A program made the translations under genes and the position numbers. A stretch of DNA of 64,000 nt from CAVPHV01 sp963821095 (lineage in GTDB: Bacteria > Actinomycetota > Acidimicrobiia > Spongiisociales > UBA5794): positions 124,001 to 188,000 of the forward strand of contig CAWGCJ010000008.1 of NCBI GenBank assembly GCA_963821095.1, read 5' to 3'. Under the pieces are notes generated by a model. The model searched no databases. It saw nothing but the letters and a program-made list of their open reading frames with translations, and was not told the origin of the DNA. Positions 22,533-32,877 of this stretch are shown piece by piece; the first letter of the stretch is position 1, and each line of letters begins with the position of its first letter.

Positions 22533-23576
22533 CTATCTTCCGCCGAGTTCGATGCCGCGGTGACGGTCTCTGGGCCGCGGTGGGGCCGCGAGACTTCGAG
22601 CCCGGATGTCAGCGAGCCGTCTGACGAGATCATCGACGTCGGAGGGGAACAGGTGGGTGTAGCGGTCCATGGTCACGGTGATGGATGAGTGCCCGAGATG
22701 GACCTGAACGGCTTTGGGGTTGGCGCCGGCTGCAGCGAGGAGGCTGGCGCAGGTGTGTCTGAGGTCGTGGATTCTTAGGTCCTCAGGCAGCCCTGTTTCC
22801 TCGACGGCCTGGTACCAGACCTGCCGTCGGAAGTTGCTGTTGCGCAGCGGGGCACCGTTGGGCGAGGTGAACACGAGAGCTTCGGGATCGTCGGGGACTT
22901 GGCGGGCGAGGTGCGTAGCAAGTCGGTCGCGGAGGAATCGAGGGATGGCCACCATGCGGCTGCGATGGTTCTTGGTCGCGCCGAAATACAGGTGACCCTC
23001 GACGTCGGCGAGGGATTCGGCGACCTCAATGCGGGACCGCTGAGGGTCGCAGCGTCCCCTTCTGAGGGCTGCTGCTTCACCCCAGCGGAGTCCGCCGTAG
23101 GCAAGCACTTAGACGAGGGCGCCGTAGGGTTCCCGGATCGTGTCGGCGAGGCCGTCGACTTGGTCGGCGTCGAGGAACAACATCTCCGGTTCAGGAAGTC
23201 GCGGAGTGCTCGTCCCGTCGACCGGGTTGGATGGGAGGTAGCCGGCGTCGACGGCGAGGTTCAGCATGGCGTTGAGTACCTGGCGGGCCTGGCGAACCCC
23301 GGAGGGTCCGAGGCCGGATGCCTGCAGGTCGGCGATCCATTCTTCGGTAGCCATGCGGTCGATGTGGCGAAGCTGGTAGTCGCCGAACGTGGGCAGGACA
23401 TGCGCGTGGAGGTTCGACCGGTAGCCGGCCAAGGTCTTGGGTTTGAGATGTGTCTTGGTGACGAGCCACCGCTGTGACCATTCGGCCAGGGTGGTTCTCG
23501 AGAGTCTCGAGTCGGTCCAGTCAGCGCGGATTGAGGTTCCCGCGTTTCTCCGGACACGACCAGTTGGTGTGGGACT
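22533..23576 (-). pseudogene. int: Tyrosine recombinase of the second element, nonsense-interrupted
   Basis: The core-binding part reads TLAEWSQRWLVTKTHLKPKT and HVLPTFGDYQLRHIDRMATE. The catalytic part has LAYGGLRWGEAAAL (first Arg), HDLRHTCASLLAAAGAN (HxxR), LGHSSITVT and DRYTHLF (Tyr). The two parts are in the same frame but separated by a TAA at 23111-23109, in a context that should read ALV-Tyr-VLAYGG. A single TAC-to-TAA change would explain it. The 5' end lacks a start codon in frame, so the N-terminus is also damaged or truncated. The gene ends 4 bp from the att core, as usual for its class. Confidence 0.87.
22571..22590 (+). promoter_or_regulatory. Candidate arm-type sites of the second element, left
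   Basis: TGGGCCGCG at 22571 and the near copy GGGGCCGCG at 22582, 11 bp apart, lie 42 bp inside the left att core within the 3' end of int. A matching pair lies near the right end. Confidence 0.4.
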
Positions 23577-23609
23577 TCAGGGAGCGCTTTCCGTTGTGAT
23601 TGAGTCCTC

Positions 23610-24017
23610 TCAGTGGTCCGGGTGAGGGACGGCAACCACCGTGAGTTCCGAGATTCCGGTGAAGTCCCGGGGGTTGCAGGTGTGCAAGGGTAGGTCGCTC
23701 GAGATGGCGATAGCGGCGATCATGGCGTCGTAGGCACGTGCCGCTGGCTTACGTCCGGCTCTTCGTAGCCCTGCGGCTACCCGGCCGAAGCTGCGGGCCG
23801 CGGCAGCGTCAAACGGCAGCGGATCAAAATCGGCCTCGGCCTGCTGGAGGTGCGCCTGACGGGCGGACCGTTCCTCGTCGGTAGACGCCACAAGTGGACC
23901 CACCGAGAGTTCGGCCAGGGTGATCGCCGTGATCAGCGGTTCGTCGGGGAGCGGATCGGTGTCCTGCAGCCGACCGAGCAGGATGAGCGTGCTCGTGTCG
24001 AGGATCCCGCGGGGCAT
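23610..24017 (-). CDS. vapC: VapC-type PIN-domain ribonuclease toxin (135 aa)
   Basis: The PIN acidic residues are in place: MPRGILDTSTLILLGRL (first Asp), ITLAELSVGPLVAS (Glu), and RAYDAMIAAIAISSDLPLHT (Asp), followed by NPRDFTGI (last Asp). The length is typical for the family. It starts 3 bp after the stop of the antitoxin gene, so the two form one operon. The expected activity is sequence-specific RNA cleavage, inhibited by VapB. The intact frame contrasts with the broken integrase beside it and fits a role as a stability module for the element. Confidence 0.9.
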   Translation of the reverse strand: MPRGILDTSTLILLGRLQDTDPLPDEPLITAITLAELSVGPLVASTDEERSARQAHLQQAEADFDPLPFDAAAARSFGRVAAGLRRAGRKPAARAYDAMIAAIAISSDLPLHTCNPRDFTGISELTVVAVPHPDH

Positions 24018-24020
24018 CGA

Positions 24021-24257
24021 TCAGGGGGCGGGATCCAGGACCCGGTCGAGGTCGTGGCGCAACTGGTTGGGGTCGACGGGCGGGAGTTGCCGGCGGCGGG
24101 CAATGATCACGTCGAGCGGCATTGGCTCCCGGCCCAGGGGTCGCAGTTCAGCGACCGGCTTCCCGGAGCGGGTAATCGTGAGCCGCTCACCTTTGGCAGC
24201 GCGGTCGACCACGTCGCCGCCGTGGTTGCGGAGTTCCCGGATCGAGACTTCGGACAT
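24021..24257 (-). CDS. vapB: Phd/YefM-type VapB antitoxin (78 aa)
   Basis: The N-terminal Phd/YefM fold is typical: VSIRELRNHGGDVVDRAAKG then ERLTITRSGKPVAELRPL. The C-terminal tail PPVDPNQLRHDLDRVLDP is the likely toxin-binding helix. The start ATG at 24257 places a palindromic operator 11 bp upstream. It would be autoregulated together with VapC through that site. Confidence 0.88.
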   Translation of the reverse strand: MSEVSIRELRNHGGDVVDRAAKGERLTITRSGKPVAELRPLGREPMPLDVIIARRRQLPPVDPNQLRHDLDRVLDPAP

Positions 24258-24267
24258 ATCCCATAGC

Positions 24268-24283
24268 GTATCACGTGTGATAC
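24268..24283. promoter_or_regulatory. Palindromic vapBC operator
   Basis: GTATCAC-GT-GTGATAC, a perfect 7-bp inverted repeat with a 2-bp centre, lies immediately upstream of vapB. It is the likely VapBC autorepression site. Confidence 0.7.
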
Positions 24284-24427
24284 AGCACGGGAAGACTGTC
24301 TCAGGCCCAGCCAACCACACCAATCACCAGATACGGATCCATAACCGATCATTCCGCCGAGTGCGCAAGATCGGTCACTTCCAGGATCGGTCTAGCTCTA
24401 CATGTCTGTCAGGTTATCCTGATATAG

Positions 24428-24745
24428 ATGAAAGTGATTGATGTCGACTCTTTGCCAGCGGATCCGCTCGAGGCGTTGCGGGAACTTTCTCGGGCGGATG
24501 TGGAGCTCGAAGCACTGCGGCGTGAGCGGGTAGAGGTAGCGCGCAGCCAGGGCGCCACCTGGGACCAGATCGGTGCAAGCCTGGGGATGTCACGCCAGTC
24601 GGCGTGGGAGTACTACACCCGCGAACCGCGATGTGTGCTCGACGAGAGCGTGGCTGGCTCTGATCTCGATGAGGATGAGGCGATGCGGGTTGCCACCGAG
24701 GAGGTCAGTCGGGTCCGACGCCGGCACCGGACCTCGGCGTCCTGA
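24428..24745 (+). CDS. HTH antitoxin-type protein, partner of a PIN toxin (105 aa)
   Basis: The N-terminal helical region (ADPLEALRELSRADVELEAL) leads into an HTH (QGATWDQIGASLGMSRQSAWEYY). The acidic C-terminal part could bind a toxin. A PIN-domain gene starts 9 bp downstream on the same strand, as in many actinobacterial HTH/PIN toxin-antitoxin pairs. It is preceded by an AT-rich stretch (GGTTATCCTGATATAGATG) that may hold the promoter, so a leaderless start is possible. Confidence 0.7.
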   Translation: MKVIDVDSLPADPLEALRELSRADVELEALRRERVEVARSQGATWDQIGASLGMSRQSAWEYYTREPRCVLDESVAGSDLDEDEAMRVATEEVSRVRRRHRTSAS

Positions 24746-24754
24746 GCGATTCGG

Positions 24755-25169
24755 ATGCGGGTGGTGCTCGACGCCAACGTGTTGATCTCTGCGGAGATCA
24801 GCAGAGGTTCTTCACACCGGATCGTGCAAGCCTGGCTGCAAATCAGCGGTTCGAGTTGGTGATCTGCGATCGGCTGCTCGGGGAAGTGCGCCGCGTGTTG
24901 ACCGAGCGGCCGCGCCTTCGGAAGGGGTTTTGGTTGGCGCTGCTGAACTGTATGTGACGACGGTGGCCACCGCCGCCGACCTTCGACCAGATCCGGCGCC
25001 GGGTCCGGCGCTGATCCGGGACTCTGACGACGACTGCGTGATCCACCTGGCCCAGGCTCACGACGTCGACTACATCGTCAGCGGTGATGCCGACCTTCTC
25101 GGGTGGAACGAACAGGACCCGCCAGTGTTCCCGCCAGCTCAATTCGAGGCGAGACTGAGTCAATCCTGA
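24755..25169 (+). pseudogene. PIN-domain toxin, two frameshifts
   Basis: The first frame reads MRVVLDANVLISAEISRGSS (first PIN Asp) and stops early. The coding-like continuation is in a second frame (NQRFELVICDRLLGEVRRVL) and then in a third (DSDDDCVIHLAQAHDVDYIV, SGDADLLGW, FPPAQFEARL). This is the standard order of a PIN_3-like toxin of about 140 residues. Indels near 24845 and 24925 are needed. It is the toxin of the HTH gene upstream and is inactive as read. Confidence 0.75.
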
Positions 25170-25187
25170 GGGTCCACCGTCAGCGCT

Positions 25188-25207
25188 TGGGCCGCGGCTG
25201 GGCCGCG
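25188..25207 (+). promoter_or_regulatory. Candidate arm-type sites of the second element, right
   Basis: TGGGCCGCG at 25188 and 25199, with the same 11-bp period as the pair at 22571. It lies about 100 bp inside the degenerate right att copy. Confidence 0.4.
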
Positions 25208-25310
25208 ACACGATGAACACTGGGCAGGACGACTCGTACCAACAAGAGGCGAAACCGGAGGTCAGCGCACGATTCAGGACGAAAGTAGGGGTCACCCAAA
25301 CCGCTCCGCA

Positions 25311-25407
25311 CTGACCCCGGATCAGGAGGTTGGGGGTCGAACTCGCCAAGTTCGCCGAGTCACCTCCGGGCGTGCCACCGAAGCCCCTGTGAGCGGCGGG
25401 GGTTTCG
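25311..25407 (+). repeat. Degenerate third copy of the tRNA-Arg att core
   Basis: The sequence keeps the anticodon stem (CTGA...TCAG), GGTTGGGGGT, CCTCCGGGCGTGCCACCGA and a terminator-like hairpin (GCCCCTGTGAGCGGCGGGGG). It carries an insertion inside the T-arm and scattered changes. The anticodon loop reads CCCCGGA, compatible with derivation from a tRNA-Arg(CCG). GGGAGCCATT and GGGAGCTAT follow at 25448 and 25461, the same 13-bp spacing as inside the AICE left end. It looks like the worn left end of a third, lost element. Confidence 0.65.
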
Positions 25408-25922
25408 TTGCGTTCGGTTTAAGCGGGCTTCGGCTTCTGGGCACCTTGGGAGCCATTCTCGGGAGCTATCTGTCGTTCGATCGACGATCCACCCGACCAA
25501 CTGGCTGGCTTCATCAGACCGGCGCCTCCCCCTGTCTATGGCGCGAAAGAGAGAATGTTGCCCGACCCCCGGACCCAAGACCCAGCCGATATCGGCTCAG
25601 TGTCATGATCTGGTGACGTCCAGCGGGTTGGTTCCCCACGACGGTGCCCATACGACGGCGAGTTGGGCTTTCGCCTCAATGGCGGCGCGTGACTTGGCCG
25701 CTGTGTGGTGTGGCGCGGGATGCCGCACTTTGACGAGGTCCTCACCTCTGGGCGAAGATTGCGTGAGGATGGGGATTTGCCGCATCTTCCGCGGGCTAAC
25801 ACGGATGGGGCGCTGGAGGTCGTGATGGACGAGAAAGTCGCAGCGTCGACTCCTTTGCGGCTGGCGTCGGCAGCCCTCATCCCGATTGGCGAATCACATC
25901 AGCAGAGGTCCCGGAGGCCACC
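25408..25922. other. Non-coding junction between the mobile island and the chromosome
   Basis: No convincing gene is seen. Short open frames on both strands lack family-like sequence or a ribosome site. The left part holds the GGGAGCCA pair. The right end holds the ribosome site (GGAGG at 25913) of the next gene. Confidence 0.5.
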
Positions 25923-28163
<2,241 letters not shown>

Positions 28164-28672
28164 CGCCTACGAGCGTTGGCCGTTCTTGGCCCCGACCGGC
28201 TCATCCACGCTTGTTGGAGTTGTTGTGCAGGATCTATCAGATGGCCTCATCCGGGTCTCGGGGTAGCTTCGTAGAGGGATCATGAGCACGACACCACGAC
28301 ACATTCGCATCCGGCGTTACTTCCGGCGTCGCCCCGAAGTAAAGGTATGGGGGGACGCTCGCGCTCTTCCCTTCACCGAAGGCCAGGCAGTTGTGGGCGC
28401 CGGTCAGATAGGGCCGGCCCAGCTCAGCGTCGAGCTTCCCCGACCCACCGTTTGAACAGGGCCACTTCCATCCCGTCAGCGCAATAGCTCTGCCGAGGTC
28501 GAGATCCTTCTGGACCGGTGCAGGGGCCCCGTTCGCGGCGACCTCCACGTCGCAGCACGCTCATAGCTGACACCCGCGAGATCTGGTTGTGAATGGGTTG
28601 GCTGCTCTCGAGGATCACATGAGCGACGCGCACTCCCTCTACGGCAATCCCAGTCGTCATTCCTGTGCCCAT
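28164..28672. other. Intergenic region between pfk and the Fur-family gene
   Basis: About 500 bp without a convincing gene. An open frame on the minus strand (28237-28548) has no recognisable family, no ribosome site and a shadow-like composition, so it is not called. The Fur-family promoter lies at the right edge. Confidence 0.45.
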
Positions 28673-28714
28673 TTGACCCGTTTGGGCATTGTCCTATAAT
28701 GGTCAGTGTCCAAA
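28673..28714 (+). promoter_or_regulatory. Sigma70-type promoter with overlapping inverted repeat, Fur-family gene
   Basis: TTGACC (28673-28678), 16 bp, TATAAT (28695-28700) form a near-consensus promoter. The -10 is centred in an inverted repeat, TTTGGGCATTG (28681-28691) and CAGTGTCCAAA (28704-28714), matching at 9 of 11 positions. The placement suggests autorepression by the downstream Fur-family protein. Confidence 0.75.
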
Positions 28715-28733
28715 TAGGGAACGGGAGGACGAG

Positions 28734-29186
28734 ATGCAGGATGCGGTGCTCCCACCGGCCACCAGCAACGCCAGACTTCACAACGCCGGAATGCGCTCGA
28801 CACTCCCGAGACGAGCCGTTCTCGAGACGATCATGGCCACGCCCGATCACCGATCCGCCGACGAAGTGCGGCGGGCTCTCGAGGAACGGGGTATCGACCT
28901 CCCGCGATCGTCCATCAACAATATCCTCGGGGCCTTCGCCGGCGCCGGCCTCATCAACCGGGTCGAGACCCTGCCGGGGCCGGCCCGCTTTGAGCGGGAC
29001 ACCAGCGACCACGACCATTTCTGGTGCGTGAGGTGTCGGCGGGCCTCCAACGTGCCCGCCCCCCGCATCAAGCCGCCACCGGTGGCGGGCCGGGTTCTGG
29101 TTACCGCCATCACCTACCAGGGGGAGTGCGAGACGTGCGGGGGAGCGCATGGAAGCCACACGCAACGGAAGGACCGACATCGATGA
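28734..29186 (+). CDS. Fur-family metal-responsive transcriptional regulator (150 aa)
   Basis: A winged helix occupies the N-terminal half: GMRSTLPRRAVLETIMATPD, HRSADEVRRALEERGIDLP, SSINNILGAFAGAGLINRVE. RFERDTSDHDHFWCVRCRRA holds the His cluster and first Cys pair of the dimerisation domain. CETCGGAH near the C-terminus holds the second CxxC, consistent with a structural zinc. The start ATG at 28734 has GGGAGGAC upstream. The protein is coupled by ATGA to the next gene and probably represses its own operon through the palindrome over its promoter. The cognate metal or signal (Fe, Zn, Mn or peroxide) cannot be told. Confidence 0.88.
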   Translation: MQDAVLPPATSNARLHNAGMRSTLPRRAVLETIMATPDHRSADEVRRALEERGIDLPRSSINNILGAFAGAGLINRVETLPGPARFERDTSDHDHFWCVRCRRASNVPAPRIKPPPVAGRVLVTAITYQGECETCGGAHGSHTQRKDRHR

Positions 29187-29692
29187 ACACCACGAGCACA
29201 CGACAGAAACCACGCTGGATCACCGAGATGAGCAGCGTCCTTGTCGCTCTAGCTCAGAGCCGGAGAACGCTGCGGCAGGCGGCGAGGGCATCAGGTGACC
29301 GCCACATGTCGCACCGCCTCCGGCGACTCGCTCGTCGCCGACGGGCCGCCGCTGAGGAACTCAAACGGGCTGCTCCGGTGCCTTCGGTCGAGGTGCTTAC
29401 GCCCGACCCCGAGGCAATCGTTGTCGACGACCAGATTCGGACCGCCACGGAGATCGGAACGACAGCTGCATGCCTCCGAGCCAACCGAAGACTGCGAGCC
29501 GCCATCGAATCTACCCTCGAGGCGAATCCGCCGTCACGTGTGCAAAGGCGGCTCGAGGCGCTTCGCGACCAGACCGACCTGGACGCAGCCACATACAATG
29601 CCCGGCTGCGCGAACTCGTCGTGGTAGCGATCCCGGTCGACTCGCTTGCCTTGTCACATGGTGAGGTCGAAGGGACTGGGCGCGGAGACTGA
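29183..29692 (+). CDS. Arg-rich helical protein coupled to the Fur-family gene (169 aa)
   Basis: The start ATG at 29183 overlaps the Fur-family stop (ATGA). The sequence is almost all helical and Arg/Ala-rich (LAQSRRTLRQAARASGDRHM), with a second helical half (CLRANRRLRAAIESTLEANP). This looks like a four-helix bundle of the DUF2383/ferritin-like kind, but the metal-ligand Glu/His pattern is not clear. No signal peptide is present. Coupling to a metal regulator suggests a role in metal or oxidative stress; the family is not identified. Confidence 0.65.
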   Translation: MNTTSTRQKPRWITEMSSVLVALAQSRRTLRQAARASGDRHMSHRLRRLARRRRAAAEELKRAAPVPSVEVLTPDPEAIVVDDQIRTATEIGTTAACLRANRRLRAAIESTLEANPPSRVQRRLEALRDQTDLDAATYNARLRELVVVAIPVDSLALSHGEVEGTGRGD

Positions 29693-29842
29693 CTGCCCTC
29701 GCCCCGCCCTTCATCGTCAGGCCGCTCCGGTCGAGGTACCGATCGCCTCCTTGGACCTCGGCGGCGAGATCGACCTTGACCAGCCACTTTGCGGATCACT
29801 CGCATGCATTGCGGTCCCTCGTGACCTTGTAGCCTGCCGCCT

Positions 29843-30379
29843 ATGGCAACTCTGGTGTTGACGGTTATCGGTGACGACAGATCGGGTCTGGTGGACGCCC
29901 TTTCAGGCGTCATCGCCGACCACGGCGGAAATTGGGACAAGAGTCGGATGGCGCGCCTGGCAGGCAAGTTCGCCGGGATCGTGATGGTTGCCGTCCCCGA
30001 CGCTGCTGCCGATGCTTTCATCGCCGACCTGGAGCCGCTCGAGGCGCAGGGCCTTCTCGACATCACGGTGGAGCGTGCCGTGCCGAGCAAGCAGGTAGAC
30101 GACTCGGCGCGGTACCGGATGGACATCATCGGTCTCGATCATCCGGGGATCATTCACGAGGTATCGCACGCTCTCGCCGGGCGCGAGGTGAGCATCGAAG
30201 AGCTCAGCACCGAGTCGAGGAGCGCCCCGATGGCCGGTGACACCATCTTCGAGGCGCGCGCTTGGATGCGGGTTCCCGCCGGGGTCTCGCTGCAGGAACT
30301 CACGGAGAGTCTGGGGCGTCTCGGCGACGAACTCGCAGTCGATATCGAGGTTGCCAGGGATCCGGATCAGACTCCCTAG
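29843..30379 (+). CDS. Two-ACT-domain protein, GcvR-like (178 aa)
   Basis: Two ACT domains are visible. The first starts LVLTVIGDDRSGLVDALSGV (residues about 4-75), the second RYRMDIIGLDHPGIIHEVSH (about 90-165). The second is followed by VSIEELSTESRSAPMAGDTI. This layout is that of glycine-cleavage regulator GcvR and related ACT proteins that sense amino acids. No DNA-binding domain is present, so it would act through a partner. Gene neighbours give no further hint. Confidence 0.82.
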   Translation: MATLVLTVIGDDRSGLVDALSGVIADHGGNWDKSRMARLAGKFAGIVMVAVPDAAADAFIADLEPLEAQGLLDITVERAVPSKQVDDSARYRMDIIGLDHPGIIHEVSHALAGREVSIEELSTESRSAPMAGDTIFEARAWMRVPAGVSLQELTESLGRLGDELAVDIEVARDPDQTP

Positions 30380-30486
30380 CCGAGACCGTTGGGGCTGCGG
30401 CTCGTCACCCCCAGCTTCCCGCTAGGCGCTTCCGAGGCGAGTCTTGGCGGTGTTGGGTTGCGGCGCCCTGGCCGGACCCGTGGTCG

Positions 30487-30852
30487 CTACTTCTTCTTGG
30501 TGGGCTTGGCGGGTAGCGTGCCGACCCATTCCCACGACCGATCGAACCAGTCGGTGAGGGTGTCGGCGTCGGCGAGCAACTCAGCGGGGACGGATGAGTA
30601 GCCGCGCATCGTGGCGCCGTACTGGATCACGTCGCCGCTCCCGTAGCTCGATCGGAACTCGTCCGTCAGTTCGTCCGAGAGGCGCAGAGCCATCGTCCCG
30701 TCGGCGTCGAGGAAGCTGAACATGTGACCGTTGCGGGAGGTATACGGGTTCTTGGCGCCCTTCACCTCAGCGCCGCTCTGGCTCGCTTCGACGACCGACC
30801 GGTATGCCTCCAGCACCGCGGGCGGTCCCTCGTACTTTGATCCACCGGGCAA
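30487..30852 (-). CDS. TfoX N-terminal/YjbR-like small protein (121 aa)
   Basis: The central block HMFSFLDADGTMALRLSDEL followed by FRSSYGSGDVIQYGATMRGY resembles TfoX_N and related MmcQ/YjbR-type folds of small cytoplasmic proteins. A Lys-rich tail (PAKPTKKK) ends the protein. No motif points to an activity. It is monocistronic and divergent from the TetR-family gene. Confidence 0.6.
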   Translation of the reverse strand: MPGGSKYEGPPAVLEAYRSVVEASQSGAEVKGAKNPYTSRNGHMFSFLDADGTMALRLSDELTDEFRSSYGSGDVIQYGATMRGYSSVPAELLADADTLTDWFDRSWEWVGTLPAKPTKKK

Positions 30853-30942
30853 GCCTCACCTCCTGGTGACTCTGACATCAAACCTACCGGACGCTGGGGA
30901 CGATCTGCAGATCAGTTTGTTTATAATACGGGACAGTATGGT

Positions 30943-31566
30943 ATGGTAAAGGCGATGGCGACAACTATGACTACCAAGCCTCGGCTGAGGGGCAGGCCCC
31001 GTGACCCGGCGGTAGATCGAGCGATTCTCGAGTCGGCTCGGTCTGTGTTGGCCGAACGCGGATTCACCGGCGCATCGATGGATGAAATTGCCCGCAGTGC
31101 CGGCGTTGGCAAGGACACGCTGTATCGACGCTACCGGTCCAAAGAGGATCTAGTTCTGCACCTGCTCACGAAGTTCGCTGAGGAAGGTGTTCCGGTGCCG
31201 GCGCTCGACGATCCGCGCTATGCATTGTTTCTCTTCCTCCAAGACATCGTCCGAGTCAACCGGCGCACCGACCTTGGGGCCATCATTGCCGGAATCGTGG
31301 GCGAATCGGCACGGAACCAGCGCCTCGCCGATGGGTTTCACGACTTTTGGTCCGAGAGACGGACTATCGCGGCGGAACTCGTTCGCGATATCGCCACCGA
31401 GGCGACCGATGGGGAGGTCGAGCTGATATTGGATCACGTCCTCGGACCCATCTACTACCGCCTCCTTCTCACCGGAGCCACAGTCGACGACGAGTACCTC
31501 TGGGGCCTCATCGTCACCATTCCGTGGTCACCAGATGAACAGCTGAATCAACAAGAGCCAGGATGA
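30943..31566 (+). CDS. TetR-family transcriptional regulator (207 aa)
   Basis: The N-terminal HTH is standard: ILESARSVLAERGFTGASMD, EIARSAGVGKDTLYRRYRSK. The C-terminal ligand domain contains FHDFWSERRTIAAELVRDIA. The TATAAT at 30922-30927 lies so close to the first ATG (30943) that the mRNA may be nearly leaderless; ATG codons at 30955 and 30964 are alternatives. The universal-stress-like gene starts 12 bp downstream, so the two probably form an operon. Confidence 0.87.
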   Translation: MVKAMATTMTTKPRLRGRPRDPAVDRAILESARSVLAERGFTGASMDEIARSAGVGKDTLYRRYRSKEDLVLHLLTKFAEEGVPVPALDDPRYALFLFLQDIVRVNRRTDLGAIIAGIVGESARNQRLADGFHDFWSERRTIAAELVRDIATEATDGEVELILDHVLGPIYYRLLLTGATVDDEYLWGLIVTIPWSPDEQLNQQEPG

Positions 31567-31578
31567 AGAGGAACCAAC

Positions 31579-32028
31579 ATGAATACTCAAGAACACATGA
31601 TCGCCGTCATCGAACCCGCCCGCGATGGTGATGCGACCATCGAAGTCGCCAAGGAAAACGGAGTCATCGAAGTCGCCAAAGAGGTAGTCGATCGTGGAGG
31701 GCGCGTCACCGTGCTCGTGCTGATCACCCGGGACACCGTCGCCAACATCTCAGCTTTTGCCGAGGCAGAGGACATCGCCTTCCCAGACGCGAGGGAGATC
31801 TACCTCGAACGGCTCGCCGCGGTCTACTCCTCGCGCTTTGGGGATCACGACGTCGCAACGATCGTGACCGGCGGTCCCAAGCCGAACAGGATTGCTTTCG
31901 ATACAGTCGGCAAGGTGGCCGCGACGAGCGTGGTCATGGACCAGCAGTTGGCGACGCGACGTTCCTGGCGCTCGTCCGTGGCGCGGTCTCGAGTGCCGGT
32001 CGTTATCGCTCCTCCCGTTGCCGCCTGA
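31579..32028 (+). CDS. Universal-stress-like small protein (149 aa)
   Basis: An alpha/beta protein with an N-terminal strand and a glycine-containing segment (EVVDRGGRVTVLVLITRDTV), ending with RSRVPVVIAPP, as in the last strand of UspA-type folds. The ATP-binding GxxGSxx(S) signature is not present in classical form, so it is assigned only loosely. It has AGAGGAAC upstream of the ATG and follows the TetR gene by 12 bp. Confidence 0.55.
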   Translation: MNTQEHMIAVIEPARDGDATIEVAKENGVIEVAKEVVDRGGRVTVLVLITRDTVANISAFAEAEDIAFPDAREIYLERLAAVYSSRFGDHDVATIVTGGPKPNRIAFDTVGKVAATSVVMDQQLATRRSWRSSVARSRVPVVIAPPVAA

Positions 32029-32315
32029 GGGCTAGCGACGCCGCCGGCGGCTAGGAGATTCGAGCCGCCATGCGGGGGCCCGACGACGTCGTCTGGAGAC
32101 GGTGCCGGAGCAGGTCATGAACTGCTTGCGTCGATGTGGGAGCGGGCGATGTCCCATTTTCCGCCGCGCCGGAGCCCCGAGCAGTAGCGCAAACAACGCC
32201 ACGTCGGCTGCGTGTCGACGAGACCGGCGTCATAGGGATCATGCCTGTACAAAGATGCTGCTGGACTTCGCCAGCAACCCGCAGCCCGCAGTGCCGACCG
32301 GAGGAAGGCAGACTC

Positions 32316-32744
32316 ATGGACCTCGATGCAGCCATTGCATGGGCCTCGACCCGCAAACACGCCACGCTCATCACGATCCGGCGCGATGGCCGTCCCCAGT
32401 CTTCGGACATTGTGTACGGCGTCGATGACGGTGTCTTTCTCATCTCGATCACCGACGATCGAGCCAAGACGATCAACATGCGCCGCGACCCGCGAGTTGT
32501 GCTCCACCTGTCCGAACCCGGATCATGGTCGTACCTGTCGCTCGACGGGACCGTCGAACTCACCGACGTCACCGTCAGCCCGGAGGATGCAACCAACGAC
32601 GCGCTGGTCTCCTACTTCGAAACCGTGGCCGGGAAGGCCCATCCCGATTGGGACGAGTACCGCCAGGCGATGGTCGATCAGGGGCGGCTCCTCGCCCGAT
32701 TCACCCCGACCGGAGCCGTCGGCCAGATCAACGAGTCCTCGTGA
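32316..32744 (+). CDS. PPOX-class, probably F420-dependent, flavin/deazaflavin oxidoreductase (142 aa)
   Basis: The split-barrel signature is visible: HATLITIRRDGRPQSSDIVY, KTINMRRDPRVVLHL, and WSYLSLDGTVELTDV. This is the pattern of PPOX-class F420-dependent enzymes of actinobacteria, related to pyridoxamine-phosphate oxidase. The start is the ATG at 32316, with a strong GGAGGAAGG upstream; longer readings to 32136 lack family sequence. The 287 bp before it (32029-32315) holds no gene I can support. Confidence 0.85.
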   Translation: MDLDAAIAWASTRKHATLITIRRDGRPQSSDIVYGVDDGVFLISITDDRAKTINMRRDPRVVLHLSEPGSWSYLSLDGTVELTDVTVSPEDATNDALVSYFETVAGKAHPDWDEYRQAMVDQGRLLARFTPTGAVGQINESS

Positions 32745-32877
32745 TCCACTCCCTGCAGCCGAGCCTCACTCCACCGCCGCAGCCAGTTACCGATCCTGCA
32801 TATCTGCTGCTGGCGTTCTCCGACGCGTGGCAAGCCGGAGCGCGCGGCTCGAACAAACCAACTGATACGCTGCGCGC

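Larger units (their letters stand above)
22458..25407. mobile_element. Second, small tRNA-Arg element in tandem (about 2.9 kb)
   Basis: Bounded on the left by the 22458-22529 core and on the right by a degenerate half-tRNA copy at 25311-25407. It holds its own tyrosine integrase next to the left core, a vapBC pair, and an HTH/PIN pair. Different paired repeats (TGGGCCGCG, at 22571/22582 and 25188/25199) lie just inside its two ends. No replication or transfer gene is present, so it is an integrative remnant or satellite-like island. Confidence 0.7.

Noticed and set aside
25538..25825. A possible small gene in the junction after the mobile island
   Set aside because: Open frames occur on both strands with no family-like sequence. 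There is no ribosome site and no conserved start.
28237..28548. A small minus-strand gene before the Fur-family gene
   Set aside because: No ribosome site, no recognisable family and random-looking composition.
30922..30939. ATAC-N6-GTAT as a TetR operator
   Set aside because: Only four base pairs match on each arm, too weak to call although the position over the -10 is suggestive.
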